Assembly (NCBI GenBank): GCA_003427395.1
Contig: BFEA01000014.1
Coordinates: forward strand, 5,608,613 to 5,636,463
Source of the DNA: Chara braunii
Taxonomy: Eukaryota > Streptophyta > Charophyceae > Charales > Characeae
DNA: 27,851 nucleotides
Direction: 5' to 3'
A program made the position numbers and the translations under genes. The notes below the pieces were generated by a model, which worked only from the letters and a program-made list of their open reading frames with translations, ran no database searches and was not told where the DNA came from. Below are positions 1-9,609 of this stretch, in pieces. Position 1 is the stretch's first letter; every line of letters starts with the position of its first letter.

Positions 1-777
1 TTTAAATACATTCTACTCGTATTTCAATTCACAAGTATTACATAAATCCTAAGTCTCCAATTAAGTGGGGCTTATTAGAGAATCCTCTTCCTATCCAACG
101 TATATATAGCTTGGCGATCCTACCTCTTTCTCTGGTGTAGATCGAGGCGCGTTAGCAGAATTTCCCAGTTTTGTTTCGAAAGCTTTAGACACAAGATAGG
201 AGAAGAAGACAAGGGAGTCACAGGTACTGGCAAAATGCTTGGTCTTTGAATTAGCCGGGCCCTCCCACCAGCGGCTGCACCCTACTCCCTGACCACTGCC
301 GACTAGGGTGGGGGGCAACATGCATCCCCTTAATTGTGAGACGTAGGGGTGCCCTGTATAGGCTTAGGAGTAGTGGTAGGTAGGCAGTGAAATGTGAAAT
401 TGAGAGAAGAATGTAGCTTAGTCTGAGTTTGGCCTAGCCTTGGGTAAGTAAGGGGAAGGATGGTAGGATGCGTCCATGGGCGCCAACTTGCCTCGCCTAG
501 GTACTCCTGCTGGGTAGACTCTCTGATATTGGGCCTGTAGAAGATTGCATGAGTCTGGCGTCCGAAGTCTTCCACTAGGGCTGCGGGGCTACCCAGCCTT
601 GGTGCTTGTCACTGCTGTCTGGTCCAAGTTGCCCTCAATACTGGTAGGGTGACGGTCCTGAGTGCTGGTCACACTGACGCCGAGCCTTGCCTAGCCTACA
701 GCTACAGGTAGCGGGGTTGACCTCCATTCATTCACAAAACAAAAATGGAAAAAGAAAAACAAAGAAATCAAACGGAA
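1..777. other. No gene recognised
   Basis: Open frames here are short, on the minus strand and resemble no family I know. The stretch has no clear repeat structure. It may be old transposon-derived DNA, but nothing in the sequence proves that. Confidence 0.5.
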
Positions 778-781
778 GGGG

Positions 782-827
782 GAGAGAGAGAGAGAGAGAA
801 AGGGGGGGGGGGGGGGGGGGGGGGGGG
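782..827. repeat. (GA)n followed by a 26-base G homopolymer
   Basis: About nine GA units run directly into AAA and then 26 consecutive G residues (802-827). Long G runs can form G-quadruplexes and are prone to sequencing and assembly length errors, so the exact length is uncertain. Confidence 0.9.
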
Positions 828-1186
828 AGGGGAGCCAGACAATCATGAAAACGGAAGTGGCCTTATTGGCAACTAACCAAAAATGACAACTGTTCAACAC
901 AGCAGGCAATTTCTCCTTTACCTTTGTCCACCGAATAGATTGTATTGGGAGGAACTTCATGACATGCTGGTCTCCACCGTGAAAGCATCTCATGCTCATG
1001 AAGAGCCTATAGAGTACAGGCTACCATCTCTTCCCGAATAGAACATACAGTCATCATCGCTGTAGCTTGACGGCTGCACGTTCTATTCCGGGGGGAAGAC
1101 GGTGTGGCAATCAGCTGGGAATCTTGCCTTTAGTGACCTCCCTTGCGAAAGCCTCTTTCTTGTGCTCAAGAGCCTAAGGAGTACAA
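828..1186. other. No gene recognised
   Basis: A minus-strand open frame of 102 codons crosses this region and the G homopolymer, where it reads as a proline run. It has no recognisable domain. A short imperfect inverted repeat (CCCGAATAGAAC near 1034, its near-complement near 1079) is the only other structure seen. Confidence 0.45.
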
Positions 1187-1748
1187 GCTATGGCAAATGT
1201 TCTTGAGGATATAGGCATACAATTTGCTCCCATCCAGACCTATATCCTACCCCATTGGCCTGAGGGGGAGGCTGGTGGTCCGTTGTGGGCCGTAACCCGG
1301 CTTGAAAGTCCGCGCAGGCCATTGGATGGGGCGGATCGATGGGCGGGGTGTGCGCAGAGCCGGTTTTCCACCGGTTTGTTCACAGCGCGCCAGTTAACGT
1401 GGTGAGGGCGGCCATGCGTGTGGTGTGCGATGAGTGTTGATCGATTGGAATATCTCGCAAGCGGAACTGTCTGATGGCTATGACAAATGTTCCTGAGGAT
1501 ATAGGCATACAATTATCCTACCCCATTGGTCTGAGGGGGAGGATGGTGGCCCGCTGTGTGCCGTAACCCGGCGTCAAAGTCAGCGCAGGCCATTGGATGG
1601 GGCGGATTGATGGGCGGGGTGCGTGCAGAGCCTGTTTTCCACCGGTTTGTTCACAGCGTGCCAGTTAACATGGTGAGGGTGGCCATGAGTGTGGTGTGCG
1701 ACGAGTGTTGATTGATTGGAATATCTTGCAAGGGGAACTGTCTGATGG
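1187..1748. repeat. Adjacent direct duplication of about 290 and 272 bp
   Basis: Positions 1187-1476 and 1477-1748 are diverged copies of one unit. Both run from GCTATG(G/A)CAAATGTTC to GGAACTGTCTGATGGCT. The second copy lacks about 19 bases just after GGCATACAATT. The scattered substitutions mean the duplication is not recent. Short open frames on both strands are by-products of the duplicated sequence, and I see no protein family in them. Confidence 0.92.
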
Positions 1749-2044
1749 CTGCCGTTTTGTCCCCTCCCGGCTTTTTTGTTTTTGTATTTTGTTTCCCCAC
1801 GTTGTTGTTTCCTGCCACGGGAATGATGGAAATTTGTGTTTGGGTTGTTTCGTGTTCGAAAAAGGCAAAGAAATGGCACACACAAAGAGAAGGGGTGGGC
1901 AGCCACCCACCTGCATGTGTGTGCCTGCCCATGCACAGGTTTGAGATATGCAACTGTCTGATGAGATAACTGTTGAGGTAGACAGGGTCTCTGTCTGATT
2001 TTGGGGACCCTTTTTTTTTTGAAGTGTATCACGTGCCAGGCAGC
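1749..2044. other. Unassigned spacer between duplications
   Basis: No repeat or domain was recognised. Overlapping short open frames exist on both strands but have low-complexity composition. There is a short T run near 2010-2021. Confidence 0.4.
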
Positions 2045-2230
2045 TGGCATGTCAGGATGTGTCTGTGTGTCCAAACCCTAACCTTGCAACAGTGTGGAGA
2101 ACCGGCTGAACGGCAGAAATCGAAAATGCGTCGAATCTGGCATGTCAGGATGTGTCTGTGTGTCCAAACCCTAACCTTGCAACAGTGTGGAGAACCGGCT
2201 GAATGGCAGAAATTGAAAATGCGTCGAATT
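2045..2230. repeat. 93-bp tandem duplication
   Basis: Two head-to-tail copies (2045-2137 and 2138-2230) begin TGGCATGTCAGGATG and end near GCGTCGAAT, with only a few differences. Each contains AAACCCTAACC, a plant telomere-like word. Because 93 is divisible by three, an open frame runs through both copies. I regard that frame as incidental. Confidence 0.95.
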
Positions 2231-2337
2231 GCTGCGATGATGCATTTTGCAGCCATAATTCTTTTTTTAATGAGAATCCTAGAAATATCACAACGAAATC
2301 TACGGGCCCTAAAATTTTTATACTTTGTCTTATATTT

Positions 2338-2515
2338 TTCTGAGCTTTAAAAATTTTACGCCACTACGCCATGTGTGGTCCAACAGAAAAAGTACATGGC
2401 ATAGTGGCGTAAAAAATTTATACTTAAGTTTTTCTTATATTTTTCTAAGCTTGAAAAATCACCGAAGATGCAGTACTTTTTCTGTTGGACCACACATGGC
2501 ATAGTGGCGAAAATG
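2338..2515. repeat. Foldback (inverted-repeat) element
   Basis: Positions 2359-2395 are the reverse complement of 2473-2509 at 36 of 37 positions. A second, nested inverted match pairs about 2346-2372 with 2395-2422 (words TTTACGCCACTACGCCATG and CATGGCATAGTGGCGTAAA). The A/T-rich segments 2311-2358 and 2411-2460 are also direct copies. This is compatible with a small foldback or MITE-like element, or with a duplicated hairpin. No transposase is present and no target-site duplication was identified. Confidence 0.8.
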
Positions 2516-2551
2516 GAAAGAGCTGTGAATTGGCACGGCAATTATTTCACG

Positions 2552-2573
2552 TTTTTTTTTTTTTTTTTTTTTT
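2552..2573. repeat. 22-base T homopolymer
   Basis: Twenty-two consecutive T residues lie just right of the foldback element. It could be the trace of a minus-strand poly(A) tail from a retroposon, but no matching retroposon body is recognised beside it. Confidence 0.9.
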
Positions 2574-2580
2574 CATGGAC

Positions 2581-2640
2581 TTCTCTAGCTCCTGGGAATG
2601 CAAACACACCTTCTCTAGATCCTGGGAATGCAAACGCACC
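2581..2640. repeat. 30-bp tandem duplication
   Basis: Two head-to-tail copies of a 30-bp unit beginning TTCTCTAG and ending GCAAAC(A/G)CACC. They differ at two positions. Confidence 0.95.
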
Positions 2641-2704
2641 AAGAACCATCCTTTTTTCTGGACCCATTCAGCACCTCTTCACCTTTCTTTGTGGCGCCAG
2701 ATCT

Positions 2705-2994
2705 TAATGACTAAAACCAGTGCTGTGTTTCCTGGGACAGGGAAGGTGGATGGATGCCGCTATTCTGTTTGAAGCTTATATAATCGCCTTTCTCCTTTCT
2801 TGGGGTAAACCCTTAAACCCCTAAACCCTTGCTGCTGCTATCCTGTTTGCTGCTTATGTAATGACAAAAACCAGTGCTGTGTTTCCTGGGACATGGGGGG
2901 TGGATGGATGTTGCTATCCTGTTTGCTGCTTATATAATCTCCTTTCTTGGGGTAAACCCTTAAACCCCTAAACCCTTGCTGCTGCTATCCTGTT
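2705..2994. repeat. Direct duplication with telomere-like words
   Basis: Two copies (about 2705-2858 and 2859-2994) begin TAATGAC and ACCAGTGCTGTGTTTCC and end TGCTGCTGCTATCCTGTT. Each holds an internal plant telomere-like run of about 25 bases (2806-2830 and 2953-2977) made of TAAACCC and CTAAACCC words. The second copy is shorter by a small internal deletion. Confidence 0.9.
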
Positions 2995-3281
2995 CCCATT
3001 TTTCCATCTTTGCTTCATCCATCTCTCCCCTACCGCGCCATTCCATCCCTACCAGGCAGTTTGATGGGGGGGAGGACTGGAAAGAAGTCGGGAACTTCTT
3101 CGGGGACTCGAAAGAAGTGGAAAACTTCTTCGGGGACTCGAAAGAAGTCGGGGACTTCTTCGCTGGGTCTCATTAGAATAGCTGTGTCTTGCAGAATCCC
3201 TTCCAGTTTTCCATCTTTATTTCATTCATCTCTCCCGTACCATACCATTTCATTCCTACCAGGCAGTTTGATGGGGGGGAA
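2994..3281. repeat. Diverged direct repeat flanking a 30-bp tandem array
   Basis: About 2994-3075 and 3203-3281 are related (TTTTCCATCTTT then CATCTCTCCC then CTACCAGGCAGTTTGATGG). Between them, 3081-3165 is a 30-bp tandem repeat of about 2.8 copies starting AAAGAAGT. Within each unit GAAGT and ACTTC can pair as a small hairpin. The array reads as a ten-residue repeat in one plus-strand frame, which I do not consider a real gene. Confidence 0.88.
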
Positions 3282-3359
3282 CCCTTGCCCCTCCCCCCAA
3301 CGTCCGATACTCCGCTGGGTCTCATTGGAATAGCTGTGTCGATCTTTGTCCACTTATGA

Positions 3360-3590
3360 AAAAGGAGCCGGTAGTCCCTTACTAATTCGTCCACTGGCTG
3401 TGTCGATCTTAGTCCACTCAATGACATGAAAAAGGAGCCGGTAGTCCCTTACTAATTCCTCCCCTGGTTCCTTTTGTTCCCCTTTCCATTCCACTTTCCC
3501 TATCCTCACCCCGTTTTACTCATGAACAAGGAGCCGGTAGTCCCTTACTAATTCCTCCGCTGGTTCCATTTGTTCCCCTTTCCATTCCCC
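3360..3590. repeat. Three-copy local repeat
   Basis: The word AAGGAGCCGGTAGTCCCTTA occurs starting near 3362, 3432 and 3529, each time followed by CTAATTC. The second and third copies also share the following TTGTTCCCCTTTCCATTCC. No domain is recognised in any frame. Confidence 0.88.
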
Positions 3591-3838
3591 TTGCCTTAAC
3601 CCCATCCAATTTTGCAATTATTTCTGCTTGAATCGTTTTGCAATTATTTCTGGTTTGAATCTGCTGTTGTATGCTTGTCGTGAATTCTGGTCCTTTTAGT
3701 CTTGCCCTTTCCATTTCGTATGTGCAGCGTCGTCTACAGAGGGCCCAGAGCACTGCCCTATGTCCTAGTTGAACATGTTGCTGGTGAATTCATCCAGCTG
3801 GTCCTTGGGCCAAGCTTTGCACAGGAAGGCCTTCCTGT

Positions 3839-4178
3839 CTAGTTGTTCCCAAATTCTATCCATTCCCAAATTTTATCCCACCATCTCCACACCCAAAGCG
3901 CTCCTAGGCACTGTAAGAATATGTGCTCGATTGTTTCTGGCTGTTTCCTGCATGAGAACACATTCGTGCACGACCTACACTTGGGCAGGGCTCACCTTCT
4001 CTGTTCTAGGGTTGTTCTGTTTATCAACCAATCGTTTGTCGATAAGCACCGATGCTATCTTCCATTGAAGTGAGCCAAGCTTTGTCGATTTTTCCTTGGT
4101 CATTCTGAACCACCTTACTGATCTTAACTTGCCTTTGCTAACTTGAATGTTCAGGTGGTTCATCCAACGCGCCTGCAT
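3839..4178 (-). pseudogene. LINE C-terminal zf-RVT zinc-binding domain, broken
   Basis: This minus-strand fragment resembles the zinc-binding region that follows reverse transcriptase in plant LINEs. The first part (4178 to about 3975) reads WKIASVLIDKRLVDKQ, typical of the W-K-x-L entry to this domain. After a one-base frame change near 3985, the rest reads CRSC, then ETIEHIFLQC, then ALWVWRWW, and ends at a stop at 3841-3839. The C-x2-C, E-x2-H and C pattern is the family signature. Family knowledge suggests a nucleic-acid-binding role. The frame break means this copy is not functional. Confidence 0.72.
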
Positions 4179-4242
4179 CCGATCCCCAAGGTTTATTCCT
4201 ATAGGTCGATTTAACCGTTAGGCCATACAGTGATCTAGTGTG

Positions 4243-4304
4243 TTTCCTGCCCTTTCCCGCTAGTGTTGTCCATTTTCCTGCCCTTTCCCGCTGATGTTGT
4301 CCAT
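4243..4304. repeat. 31-bp tandem duplication
   Basis: Two copies of a 31-bp unit, TTTCCTGCCCTTTCCCGCT followed by AGTG or GATG and TTGTCCAT. A third partial start follows at about 4305. Confidence 0.88.
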
Positions 4305-4581
4305 TTTCCAGCCCTTTTTCTGGTGGGATTCTGTTTGGGCAGGGGAAGGCTTCTCCATATTTCCAAAAGGGTAGGTCAAAAGGGGTCATTTTGGAGGTCA
4401 GCCCTTACTGCTTGTCTGGGTGAGTCAGGGGATCCCGTTGCTGACCTTCGTCTTGGGATGAGTCATCTTAACCCCCTCGAAGGGGATTCGAGGGTGAAGA
4501 CAAAACGCTTGAGACACTGTATCGCTAGTGCTTACCGATGATGCTTAGTCCGCCTTTCGTTTTGGGTTGGGCCAGAAGAAG

Positions 4582-4880
4582 GTGGCTATCTGACGTTGCA
4601 AGGGGCGTTGGGCATTCTTGTCTAGTGCCCAAATATAGCTGATTTATACCACAAGGAGACCAATACCACATTGTTTAATTATCAAGGAGCGTCCAACCAG
4701 CGAGGTATGTTTGTCCTTCCAGCCACACAAAAGCGGTTATCTGACGTTGCAAGGGGCGTTGGGCATTCTTGTCTAATGCCCAGATATAGCTGATTTATAC
4801 CACAGGGAGACCAATACCACATTGTTTAATTATTAAGGAGCGTTCAATCAGTGAGGTATGTTTGTCCTTCTAAAGTGCTA
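4582..4880. repeat. 151-bp tandem duplication, possibly LINE-derived
   Basis: Positions 4582-4732 and 4733-4880 are diverged copies (ATCTGACGTTGCAAGGGGCG through GAGGTATGTTTGTCCTTC). On the minus strand one frame reads like a protein fragment (GQTYLAGWTLLDN, stop, TMWYWSPCGINQLYLG), as expected if it is part of the LINE polyprotein between the RT and zf-RVT pieces. I cannot assign it to a known motif, so the LINE origin rests on position and orientation. Confidence 0.85.
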
Positions 4881-4919
4881 TGGTTCTCCAAGGGTGGCCC
4901 AGAGATCCATTCATTGTTA

Positions 4920-5870
4920 GTAGATGATCTACCTTCTATTCACATCAGAACTCCCGGACTTTGTCCTGAATGTTCCTACCCTGAATGAATCCGATTTGGT
5001 TTGGGTGTATGATGCTCCGTTGTTCTTGGACTGTCTTGTTAGCTTTATTATCTCATTTACGAAGGGGACTTTGTTCCGGATGTTCCTACCCCGAATGAAT
5101 CCAATTTGGTCTGGGTGTATGATGTATGTCATGACTGGCTAGTCATTGCACTCTCGTGGATGATTTTCACCCAACGTTTGAAGCACTACCCAAAGTTTAG
5201 TTTTTCCAGACACTTAGCTAGGAACGTCCAGTCTACGTGAGCTTGATTATCTCATTAACGAAGAGGACTTTGTCATGAATGTTCCTACCCTGAATGAATT
5301 CGGTTTGGTCTGGGTGTATGATGCTCCGTTGTGCTTGGAGTGTCTTGTTAGCTTGATTATCTCATTTACGAAGAGGAATTTGTCCTGAATGTTCCTACCC
5401 TGAATGAATCCGGTTTGGTCTGGGTGTATGATGTCTGTCATGACTGGCTAGTCATTAGGTTCCCGTGGACGATTTTCACCCAACGTTTGAAGCACAGCCC
5501 AAAGTTGAGTTCTTCCAGACACTTAGCTAGGAACGTCCAATCTACGTGGTCATATGCCTTGTCGAAGTCAATAAATTCCTACCTTGAATGAATCCGGTTT
5601 GGTCTGCGTGTATGATGTCTTTCATCACTGGCTAGTCATTGCACTCTCGTGGACGATTTTCACCTAACGTTTGAAGCACGACCCAAAGTTGAGTTTTTCC
5701 AGACACTTAGCTAGAAACGTCCAATCTACGTGGTCATACGCCTTCTCGAAGTCAATAAAGATGATTGTTGTGTTGTTCTTGTTGCTGCGTTGTTCTTGGA
5801 CTGTTTATCTCATTTACAAAGAGGACTTTGTCCTGGATGTTCCTACCCATCCCAACTCTTATCTAGACTG
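4920..5870 (-). pseudogene. LINE reverse-transcriptase fragments, shuffled and duplicated
   Basis: Read on the minus strand, this region repeats two RT segments. One is the segment with IHPDQTGFIQGRNI, then VNEIIKLTRQSK, the conserved P-x-Q-x-G-F-x-x-G-R region of LINE RT. It appears near 4958-5012, 5067-5122, 5268-5322 and 5379-5430, with shorter pieces near 5575 and 5820. The other is RT motif A, DFDKAYDHVDW followed by TFLAKCLEELNFG, at about 5570-5470 and 5753-5660. A truncated copy starting at HVDW lies near 5237-5160 and is joined directly to the other segment. The first aspartate of DFDKAYD is the expected catalytic residue. Stops and frame changes separate the pieces, so this is a decayed and locally rearranged RT gene. 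Confidence 0.8.
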
Positions 5871-6019
5871 AACCCTTAGCTAATGGAAATTGAAAATTGA
5901 CGATGGTCCGATGAGATTGACTTCATTGAATGCTCTAGCTTACAAAAACCTCACGGAGCATAAGTTTTTTTTCCTTCTTTGCTCGATTATGTAATCAATC
6001 ACTTATCTCACTTAGCGTT

Positions 6020-6814
6020 CTACCTACTGTAAGAGTTTGAACTTCACAAAACCGATCATAGAATACACACGTAAAAGAAAGCCCCAACACTGATTAATCC
6101 AACAAAATCACTTTGCGTCTACTTTCAATTCTATTCTTTCGTTCCGTCTCATTAATGACCCACTGTAAGAGTTTGAACTTCACAAGACCGACCACACAAT
6201 ACATACGTAAAAGAAAGCCTCAACATTGATCAATCCAGCCACTGTAAGAGTTTGAACTTCACAAGACCCACCATACAATACATACGTAAAAGAAAGTCTC
6301 AGCATCGATCAATCCAACAAAATCACTTTGCGTCTACTTCAATTCAATTCTTTCTTTCCGTCTCATTAATGACCCACTGTAAGAGTTTGAACTTCACAAG
6401 ACCGACCATACAATACATACGTAAAAAAAAACCTCAACATTGTTCAATCCAGCAAAATCACTTTGCCCACTGTAAGAGTTTGAACTTCACAAGACCGACA
6501 TACGTAAAAGAAAGCCTTAACATCGATCAATCCAACAAAATCACTTTGCGTCTAAGACCGACCATACAATACATACGTAAAAGAAAGCCTCAACATCGAT
6601 CAATCCAACAAAATCACTTTGCGTCTACTTTCAATTTATTCTTTCTTTCCGTCTCATTAATGACCCACTGTAAGAGTTTGAACTTCACAAGACCGACCAT
6701 ACAATACATACGGAAAAGAAAGCCTCAACATCGATCAATTCAGCAAAATCACTTTGCGTCTACTTTCAATTCAATTCTTCATCTGTCTCATTAATGAAAG
6801 TGAGTGACTTGTCA

Positions 6815-6815
<1 letters not shown>
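6020..6815. repeat. Tandem array, full unit about 138 bp, six partial copies
   Basis: The word ACTGTAAGAGTTTGAACTTC begins copies near 6025, 6162, 6241, 6376, 6469 and 6666. A full unit continues through CATACGTAAAAGAAAGCC, AATCCAACAAAATCAC and TTTCCGTCTCATTAATGAC. Several copies are internally deleted, so spacing varies from about 77 to 197 bp. A plus-strand frame stays open for 180 codons across the array only because of the repeats. I do not call it a gene. Confidence 0.93.
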
Positions 6816-6861
<46 letters not shown>

Positions 6862-6863
6862 TC
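6814..6863. repeat. (TTTC)n microsatellite, about 12 units
   Basis: A pure CTTT/TTTC run ends in CCGTCTCATTAATGAAA. The same flank follows the short TTCTTTCTTT of the preceding tandem units, so the microsatellite sits at the corresponding position of a partial last unit. Confidence 0.95.
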
Positions 6864-7182
6864 CGTCTCATTAATGAAACAAGTGAGATGCGTTGCGTAA
6901 AGTCTCTGAGGATCCCAAACATCTCGGCGGTCGTTGGCTAGGACGAGCGACCATACTTTTTTGTGGTTTCCTGCTGATCGAACATTGCTTTTACAAAATT
7001 TTCACTGGTTCGGAGCAAACACTTAAAAACCAAGTACGAATAAGCGTGTCATTTGATGAGTAACCAACTTCACGATCCATTGGTTTATAGAAACTCCATG
7101 TTTTAGGTGTCTCAAAATACACGACTTTCATAAAACGTATAATATAATAAAAACAACTAATATCGCCGGTTACTACTAATAT
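6864..7182. other. Unassigned AT-rich stretch
   Basis: No repeat, domain or RNA motif was recognised between the microsatellite and the next LINE fragment. Confidence 0.4.
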
Positions 7183-7400
7183 TGTTCTTGGACTGTCTTG
7201 TTAGCTTGATTATCCCATTTACAAAGAGGACTTTGTCCTGGATGTTCCTACCCTGAATGAATCCGGTTTGGTCAGGGTGTATTATGCTGCGTTGTTCTTG
7301 GACTGTCTTGTTAGTTTGATTATTTCATTTACAAAGAGGACTTTGTCCTGGATGTTCCTACCCTGAATGACTCCGGTTTGGTTTGGGTGTATGATGTTTG
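7183..7400 (-). pseudogene. LINE reverse-transcriptase segment, two tandem copies
   Basis: Two head-to-tail copies of about 110 bp (near 7183-7292 and 7293-7400) carry the same RT segment as the 4.9-5.87 kb region. In minus-strand translation this is HPDQTGF, GRNIQDKV and EIIKLTRQSKNN. The first copy has a changed TATAATACACCC end. The copies lie on the 5' side (in LINE orientation) of the main RT remains. Confidence 0.78.
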
Positions 7401-7442
7401 GTCTGACCCGTTGCCCAGACGACATGGTAGTAGTTCATAAGG

Positions 7443-7640
7443 TTATGTGAGATACTTGTCCACATTATCTCTCATAATTTTTTTGGTAACCCATCTATGC
7501 CCGATGTCTTTTCCTCTTCCATTTGCAACAACGATGTCCATATTCCATCTTTTGAAAACTTCTCTTTGTTGCTCTGTGAGAGCTTTTTTGTGCTCATTAA
7601 ATAAATCTTCAATTTCTTTCATTCTTTGTGCGACAAACAT
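7443..7640 (-). pseudogene. Unidentified coding-like fragment
   Basis: A 65-codon minus-strand frame has protein-like composition: charged amphipathic stretches (KEIEDLFNEHKKALTEQQRE) followed by VFKRWNMDIVVANGRGKD and a basic tail. It lies immediately 5' (LINE orientation) of RT copies. I recognise no family. It may be part of the LINE ORF, or a fragment of another transposon or host gene. Confidence 0.35.
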
Positions 7641-7821
7641 GTCTCCAGACCCTCATTATTTTGTGCAGACTGTTGTGGATGTGTGTAAGGGGCCTTAGTT
7701 GGATTTGGGGTTCTCCAAGGCCTTGATTATCGATTTTTCTGACTTGGCCTCGATTGTCGATCTTCCCGACTTGGTCATTGCAAAGACCCTCGTATCCATT
7801 CCACCTTCCATGTTGTGTTTA

Positions 7822-7971
7822 GAGAGTTTCCCATAGATTCTAGCGCCCTGCCATCCGTGTTCTATATGTTTTATCTATTGCTACAGTTGCTGCAGCTGAT
7901 GTTGTATGAGTTTCCCATAGAGTGTTTCATATGTCCTATTCGTTGTTGCAGTTGCTGCAGTTGGTGTTGTA
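7822..7971. repeat. Diverged tandem duplication of 65-85 bp
   Basis: Two copies begin GAGTTTCCCATAGA and end CAGTTGCTGCAG(C/T)TG(A/G)TGTTGTA. The first has about 20 extra bases. CAGTTGCTGCAG words add local CTG/CAG richness. Confidence 0.8.
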
Positions 7972-8155
7972 CGTCTACCTCGTCAGCGTGATGTCACTTT
8001 GCAAGAAGTTTTGAATATCATTGCACTTGCGACCTAGAAATGCTAGGCCGCTGTTGACCACAATATATCATCATTAATTTGGTCTCTCTGGTTCATGTCA
8101 TCACTGCTATGATCTCTCTGTTCCATACTTTTTTGAGAAAGGCTCTAAAGCGCTC

Positions 8156-8269
8156 TTGATGGCTTGAAGGGATGTATTGAGTTTGTAGAACCCTCGATGG
8201 CTAGAAGGGATGTATTGAGTTTGTAGAACCCTCGATGGCTAGAAGGGATGCATTGAGTTTGCAAAACTC
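8156..8269. repeat. 38-bp tandem repeat, three copies
   Basis: The unit T(T/C)GATGGCT(T/A)GAAGGG followed by ATGTATTGAGTTTGTAGAAC is repeated at 8156, 8194 and 8232, with the third copy diverging at its end. No coding role is apparent. Confidence 0.93.
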
Positions 8270-8945
8270 CCTGCCCTAGCCGGGTTTCTTCCTAAATGAG
8301 AAAATGGTGATGCACATCACATGGTCCAGCCCGGGGTAAGGGCTACGAGGGAAAACGACAGTCAGTGAGGAGTTCTCTTCTAAAAGTACAAAAGAGGTTG
8401 ACAGATTGTGAACACTGTCACAGTGGCATGTTCGAATATTCAACAAAAAACAATGTTGTGCCATGCTGCACTGAAGGCGTCCACTACATTTGCTATGTAT
8501 CCCCCCCTATCCCTACTGACTGAGGGACAGGAACTTTGCCCCCCCCTCCCGGTGCCCTCCTCCCTGCCTTGTGCCCTTATTCCCTTCCTCTAGAAGAGGT
8601 TAACAGATTGTGAACGTTGTGGCATGTTCGAATATTCAACAAAAAGTGACGCTGTGCCGTGCTGCACTGAAGGCGTCCACTATATTTGTTGTGCATCCCC
8701 CCTTATCCCTACTGACTGAGGGACAAGAATTGTGCCCCCCCCCCCTCGCCCGGTGCCCTCCTCCCTGCCTTGTGCCCTTATTCCCTCCCGCTCCACATCC
8801 ATGTTATGATCCCCTGCCCTGGTCGGGTTTCTTCCTAAATAAGAAAACGGCCATGCACATCACATGGTCCAGGCCGGGGTAAGGGCTACGAGGGAAAACG
8901 ACAGTCAATGGGGAATTCTCTTCTAAAAGTATCGAGGAGGTTAAC
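8270..8945. repeat. Nested duplications of two modules
   Basis: Module A (about 8270-8399 and 8812-8945) starts CTGCCCT(A/G)G(C/T)CGGGTTTCTTCC. Module B (about 8392-8595 and 8596-8790) includes GCATGTTCGAATATTCAAC, GCACTGAAGGCGTCCACTA and a C-rich stretch. The order is A-B-B-A. On the minus strand module A reads EENSPLTVVFPRSPYPGLDH, a plausible protein fragment adjoining the endonuclease remains, but I do not recognise it. Confidence 0.88.
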
Positions 8946-9609
8946 AGATTGTGATAGTTTAGCGATGGTGTTGGGATTCTCCATCTATTGAGCCAGCGTT
9001 CCAGGGCAGCGTTGAAGTCGCCCACCTGTTGGGATGCCCATTGACAGTTTAGTTTTTAGGGACTCAAAGAAGCTTTGGCGTGCTGCCGGCTCGTTCAGAG
9101 CATATACCTTCAAGATATTCACTACTTCCCGTCTCGTTCGGAGCATATACATTCAAATTGTGATAGTTTAGCGATGGTGTTGGGATTCTCCATCTGTTGA
9201 GCCAGCGTTCCAGGGCAGCGCTGAAGTTGCCCACCTGTTGGGATGCCCACTGGCAGTTTGGTTTTTAGGGACTCAAAGAAGCTTTGGTGTGCTGCCGGCT
9301 CGTTCAGAGCATATACCTTCAAGATATTGACTACTTCCCAACTCGTTCAGATAAAGAAGCTTTGGCGTGCTGCCGGCTCGTTCAGAGCATATACCTTCAA
9401 GATATTGACTACTTCCCGACTCGTTTGGAGCATATACATTCAATATATTGACTACTTCCAGCTCTAGCATTCACTGACCAGTTAAGCATTTCTACCCGTG
9501 TACCGGGGGGAAGCCATATAGCGACTCCCCCACTACCTGGCCAGGGGGCATGGGGCCTATAGAGCCGCAGCCTTGGTGTCATCATTAGAAACACATGTTG
9601 TGTTTCCAC
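8946..9609 (-). pseudogene. LINE APE-type endonuclease fragments, duplicated
   Basis: Minus-strand translation gives the order of an APE endonuclease. First comes GGVAIWLPPGTRVEMLNWSV (about 9560-9460), then VVNILNVYAPNE (the x-N-V-Y-A-P strand, about 9465-9430), HQSFFESLKTKL, and finally VGDFNAALERWLNRW (about 9028-8985), where G-D-F-N is a conserved metal and catalytic motif. A second copy of the last part near 9235 reads GNFSAALERWL and has lost the G-D-F-N residues. The VYAPNE and SFFESLK pieces recur three to four times between 9060 and 9470. Family knowledge says this domain nicks target DNA to prime reverse transcription. The duplications and stops make this copy dead. Confidence 0.78.

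Noticed and set aside
2024-2350. 108-codon plus-strand frame over the 93-bp duplication
   Set aside because: It is kept open by a duplication of 93 bp, and the second half is AT-rich and not protein-like.
6252-6794. 180-codon plus-strand open frame
   Set aside because: It lies wholly in the ~138-bp tandem array and its peptide only mirrors the repeats.
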